Below are positions 32,987-35,033 of a stretch of DNA of 35,033 nt, piece by piece. The translations under genes were made by a program, and so were the position numbers. Position 1 is the first letter of the stretch. Each line of letters opens with the position of its first letter. Under the pieces are notes generated by a model, which worked only from the letters and a program-made list of their open reading frames with translations, was not told where the DNA came from and searched no databases. The DNA is from Faecalibacterium sp. An121 (GTDB lineage: Bacteria > Bacillota > Clostridia > Oscillospirales > Ruminococcaceae): contig NZ_NFLM01000024.1 of NCBI RefSeq assembly GCF_002160915.1, forward strand, positions 1 through 35,033, in the 5' to 3' direction.

Positions 32987-33310
32987 ATGACCCGTTCCCA
33001 GATGATCGAGACCGTTGCCCGCAAGACGGGCTTCCCCGAGAGCCAGGTGGAAATGACGATGGACGCCATGTTCGACCAGATCGCAGAGTGCCTGCGGGCC
33101 GACGAGAAGGTCACCATTGCCGGCTTTGGCCGCTTTGAGATGCGTCCGCGCAAGCCCAAGGCTTACACCAACCCCAAGACCAAGGTGTCCAGCCGCCTGG
33201 AGTCCACCTCCATCCCCGGCTTCAAGGCCAGCGGCCGCTTCAAGCAGAAGCTGGAGGCCGCCCGGCAGGCCGCCGCTGCGGAGAACAAGTCTCTGGAGGA
33301 GACTGCATAA
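32987..33310 (+). CDS. hup: HU-family DNA-binding protein
   Basis: HU is a small dimeric nucleoid protein that bends and compacts DNA. The 107-residue protein has the family core ARKTGFPESQVEMTMDAMFD and then KVTIAGFGRFEMRPRKPK, which leads into the DNA-binding arm. It ends with a helix and a short Ala/Glu-rich tail about 15 residues longer than minimal HU. AGGAGG (32971-32976) lies 10 bp before the ATG. The long leader and the direct repeats upstream suggest regulated expression. Confidence 0.93.
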   Translation: MTRSQMIETVARKTGFPESQVEMTMDAMFDQIAECLRADEKVTIAGFGRFEMRPRKPKAYTNPKTKVSSRLESTSIPGFKASGRFKQKLEAARQAAAAENKSLEETA

Positions 33311-33330
33311 CGCTTTCGATCCATACGCAG

Positions 33331-33363
33331 GCCGGACGCCAACAGGCGCCCGGCTTGTTTTTT
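33331..33363 (+). terminator. Intrinsic terminator of hup
   Basis: GCCGGACGCC (33331-33340) pairs with GGCGCCCGGC (33345-33354) with one A-C mismatch and an AACA loop, followed by TTGTTTTTT. Confidence 0.85.
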
Positions 33364-33372
33364 GGCCCGGGG

Positions 33373-33401
33373 CTGACAAGCGGTCCCTGCCGTGCTATAC
33401 T
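33373..33401 (+). promoter_or_regulatory. Promoter of the DEAD-box helicase gene
   Basis: CTGACA (33373-33378) and TATACT (33396-33401) are separated by 17 bp, with TGC before the -10 box. The leader is about 35 nt. Confidence 0.7.
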
Positions 33402-33446
33402 GATAGATAAGAGAGCCCAATGACTCAGAACAGAACGGAGTGAACC

Positions 33447-34634
33447 ATGCGTTACAGCGAATTGCAGTGCAGCGAGGCCATCCACCAGGCAGTGGAGCGG
33501 ATGGGCTTTGATGAAATGACCGAGATCCAGGAAAAGGTGATCCCCCTGATGATGGCGGGCCGGGACGTGATCGCCAAGGCGCCCACCGGCACCGGCAAGA
33601 CCTGTGCCTTTGGGATCCCGGTGGCCGAACAGATCCGGCCGGACCAAAAAAAGCCCCAGGCGGTGATCCTGGCCCCCACCCGGGAGCTGGCCCAGCAGAT
33701 CGCGGGGGATATGGAGGACCTGACCCACTTTATGCCCGGCGTGCAGGTGGCCTGCGTCTACGGGGGCGCCAATATGGAAAAGCAGGCCCGCCGTCTGGCG
33801 GAGGGCTGCCAGATCGTGGTGGCGACCCCCGGCCGGCTGATGGACCATTACAGGCACCACAACATCGACCTGTCCGGCGTCGTGCAGGTGGTGCTGGACG
33901 AAGCGGACGAGATGCTGAACATGGGCTTTTATAAGGACGTGCGCCACATCATCGACCTGATGAAGAACCGCAGGTCCCTGTCCATGTTCTCGGCCACCAT
34001 CAGCCGCGAGGTGATGGACATCGGCTGGCTGTATCAGCGGGATGCCGAGGAGATCACCGTGCAGCCCCGGGAGGAAAGCCAGCCCAAGATCACCCAGTAT
34101 ATGCTGGAGACCTCGGGCCGCAACAAGCTGTCCGACCTGGCCCAGCTCATCATCGGGGAGGGGTACAAGCGGGTGATGGTGTTCTGCGACACCAAGTTCG
34201 CCACCGCCACCCTGGCCAACCAGCTGGCCCGGCTGGGCTTTTCGGTGGACTGCCTTCACGGGGACCTGTCCCAGAAGGACCGCAACCGGATCATGCAGAG
34301 TTTCCGCGACGGCAAGGTATCGGTGCTGGTGGCCACCGACGTGGCAGCCCGCGGCATCGATGTGTCGGACGTGGACGCGGTGATCAATTACGACGTCCCC
34401 TCGGACAACGAGCACTATACCCACCGCATCGGCCGCACCGGCCGGGCCAAAAAGGAGGGGGTCAGCTACCTGTTCTATATGCCCGACGAGAAAAAGCGGG
34501 TGGATGAGCTGCTGCGGATGACCCGCAACACCGAGCTGTGCCTGCCGGTCCACTTCGACTTCAACCATGAGCGCATCGTGGTGGAGGAGAAAAAGGACGC
34601 CGGGGATAAGTTCCAGATCCGGAGCTACTTTTAA
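33447..34634 (+). CDS. DEAD-box ATP-dependent RNA helicase
   Basis: This enzyme unwinds RNA duplexes in ribosome assembly, decay or cold adaptation. The 395-residue protein has the two RecA-like domains: APTGTGKT (45-52), PTREL, ATPGR, DEAD (151-154), FSAT and HRIGRTGR (326-333). It is the minimal helicase core with only a short tail and lacks the long basic or RNA-binding C-terminus of CshA, DeaD or DbpA. A specific name is therefore not given. GGAG lies about 10 bp before the ATG. It is a single-gene unit with its own promoter and terminator. Confidence 0.93.
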   Translation: MRYSELQCSEAIHQAVERMGFDEMTEIQEKVIPLMMAGRDVIAKAPTGTGKTCAFGIPVAEQIRPDQKKPQAVILAPTRELAQQIAGDMEDLTHFMPGVQVACVYGGANMEKQARRLAEGCQIVVATPGRLMDHYRHHNIDLSGVVQVVLDEADEMLNMGFYKDVRHIIDLMKNRRSLSMFSATISREVMDIGWLYQRDAEEITVQPREESQPKITQYMLETSGRNKLSDLAQLIIGEGYKRVMVFCDTKFATATLANQLARLGFSVDCLHGDLSQKDRNRIMQSFRDGKVSVLVATDVAARGIDVSDVDAVINYDVPSDNEHYTHRIGRTGRAKKEGVSYLFYMPDEKKRVDELLRMTRNTELCLPVHFDFNHERIVVEEKKDAGDKFQIRSYF

Positions 34635-34691
34635 ATAAAGGAAGGGGCGTGATCCGTCGCCCCATCCGCCGCACAGAATAAGAGAAATGAG

Positions 34692-34720
34692 GCTGGATAC
34701 CGCGTGTATCCGGCTTTTTT
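34692..34720 (+). terminator. Intrinsic terminator of the DEAD-box helicase gene
   Basis: GCTGGATAC (34692-34700) pairs with GTATCCGGC (34706-34714) over 9 bp with one T-G pair, followed by TTTTTT. A shorter GGGGCG/CGCCCC hairpin (34644-34663) precedes it. The stretch from the stop at 34634 to the rRNA promoter has no gene. Confidence 0.88.
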
Positions 34721-34772
34721 GCATCCGGAGAAGGAAAGAAAGGAAAAGTCTGTCTTTTTTTGCAAAAAAGGG

Positions 34773-34801
34773 TTGACAAAAGTCCCCGGGTGTAGTATTA
34801 T
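34773..34801 (+). promoter_or_regulatory. rRNA operon promoter P1
   Basis: Perfect TTGACA (34773-34778) and TATTAT (34796-34801) have 17-bp spacing. An A/T-rich tract (TTTTTTTGCAAAAAA, 34754-34769) lies directly upstream like an UP element. Confidence 0.85.
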
Positions 34802-34866
34802 ATTCGAGCGCTCCACGGGGCGCCCACAAAACGCAAAAGAGCTTGCGAAAAGCTTCAAAAAAGAGC

Positions 34867-34895
34867 TTGACAAGCAAAAGCGGATGTGGTAAAAT
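34867..34895 (+). promoter_or_regulatory. rRNA operon promoter P2
   Basis: Perfect TTGACA (34867-34872) and TAAAAT (34890-34895) have 17-bp spacing, 94 bp downstream of P1. Tandem strong promoters are typical of rRNA operons in Firmicutes. Confidence 0.85.
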
Positions 34896-34901
34896 AAACA
34901 G

Positions 34902-35033
34902 GTCGCCGGTCGAGAGACAGCGCGGCGCAGGACCTTGAAAATTGAACAATATCGAATACTTGTAACGGAACCTTTAAAGTGTTGGAAACACTTAAAATTC
35001 CAAAAAGTAATTCACAGGACGCAAGCGATTGCG
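34902..35033 (+). other. Leader of an rRNA operon, with boxA-like element
   Basis: No coding frame is seen. ACCTTGAAAATTGAAC (about 34932-34946) resembles the boxA/processing sequence common before rRNA genes in Firmicutes. A perfect 7-bp hairpin AAGTGTT/AACACTT (34977-34993) and a CGCAAGCG-type palindrome at the end may belong to the 16S processing stem. The 16S 5' end itself is not reached, so the rRNA gene lies beyond the window. Confidence 0.7.

Noticed and set aside
34704-34892. A 62-codon frame across the rRNA promoter region
   Set aside because: It overlaps a terminator and both tandem promoters and has no conserved features.
1-35033. CRISPR arrays, insertion sequences, prophage or toxin-antitoxin genes
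   Set aside because: No regularly spaced repeats and no transposase, integrase or phage motifs were seen on either strand. The only repeated DNA found is the two-copy structured element and the short hup direct repeat.

Overview
The window is a high-GC stretch of a Firmicutes (Clostridia) chromosome. Gene content and order, strong GGAGG-type ribosome binding sites, sigma-A-like promoters and the class 1B PyrD/PyrK pair suggest an Oscillospiraceae/Ruminococcaceae organism close to Faecalibacterium, Gemmiger or Subdoligranulum. The genus is an inference from composition and layout and was not tested by a search. Every protein gene looks intact. No phage, IS, CRISPR or plasmid genes are visible.

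Layout. (1) 1-163: two tRNA genes on the minus strand, Gly-GCC (cut by the window edge) and Phe-GAA, with their promoter. (2) 244-4640: a two-gene operon for a divergent type IIA topoisomerase (GyrB/ParE-like and GyrA/ParC-like) ending at a strong terminator. (3) 4648-6467 minus: an M29 aminopeptidase and rlmH, divergent from glyS (6476-8084 plus) across a short shared promoter region. (4) 8130-16264: the classic translation/transcription cluster rimP-nusA-rnpM-ylxQ-infB-rbfA-nrnA-truB-ribF, with a terminator hairpin in its leader that fits NusA autoregulation. (5) 16267-18280: a structured intergenic repeat and a minus-strand, Tat-type secreted carboxylesterase, which separate ribF from rpsO. 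(6) 18344-22547: rpsO, pnp and glyA, each with its own signals. (7) 22573-23552 minus: a second copy of the repeat and cysE. (8) 23680-32806: pyrimidine synthesis in two transcription units, pyrC-pyrF-pyrK-pyrD and pyrE-carA-carB; pyrB and pyrR are not in the window. (9) 32810-34720: hup and a DEAD-box RNA helicase. (10) 34773-35033: tandem strong promoters and the leader of an rRNA operon whose first gene lies beyond the window.

The most interesting non-coding signals are these. The leader of the pyrC operon has a strong promoter, two mutually exclusive GC-rich hairpins, a 32-codon leader ORF with its own Shine-Dalgarno sequence, and an intrinsic terminator whose stem begins on the last base of the leader stop codon. 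This architecture resembles the coupled attenuator of enterobacterial pyrBI more than the PyrR attenuators usual in Firmicutes. The second signal is a pair of about 195-bp repeats. Both sit directly 3' of a gene, both have the same orientation relative to that gene, both end in a terminator-like hairpin, and they differ by compensatory base-pair changes that support a conserved RNA or DNA fold.

The genes are mostly housekeeping: ribosome maturation (rimP, rbfA, rlmH, truB, rpsO), initiation (infB), transcription elongation and termination (nusA), RNA decay (pnp, nrnA, DEAD helicase), tRNA charging (glyS), one-carbon, serine and cysteine metabolism (glyA, cysE), flavin synthesis (ribF) and UMP synthesis (pyr/car).
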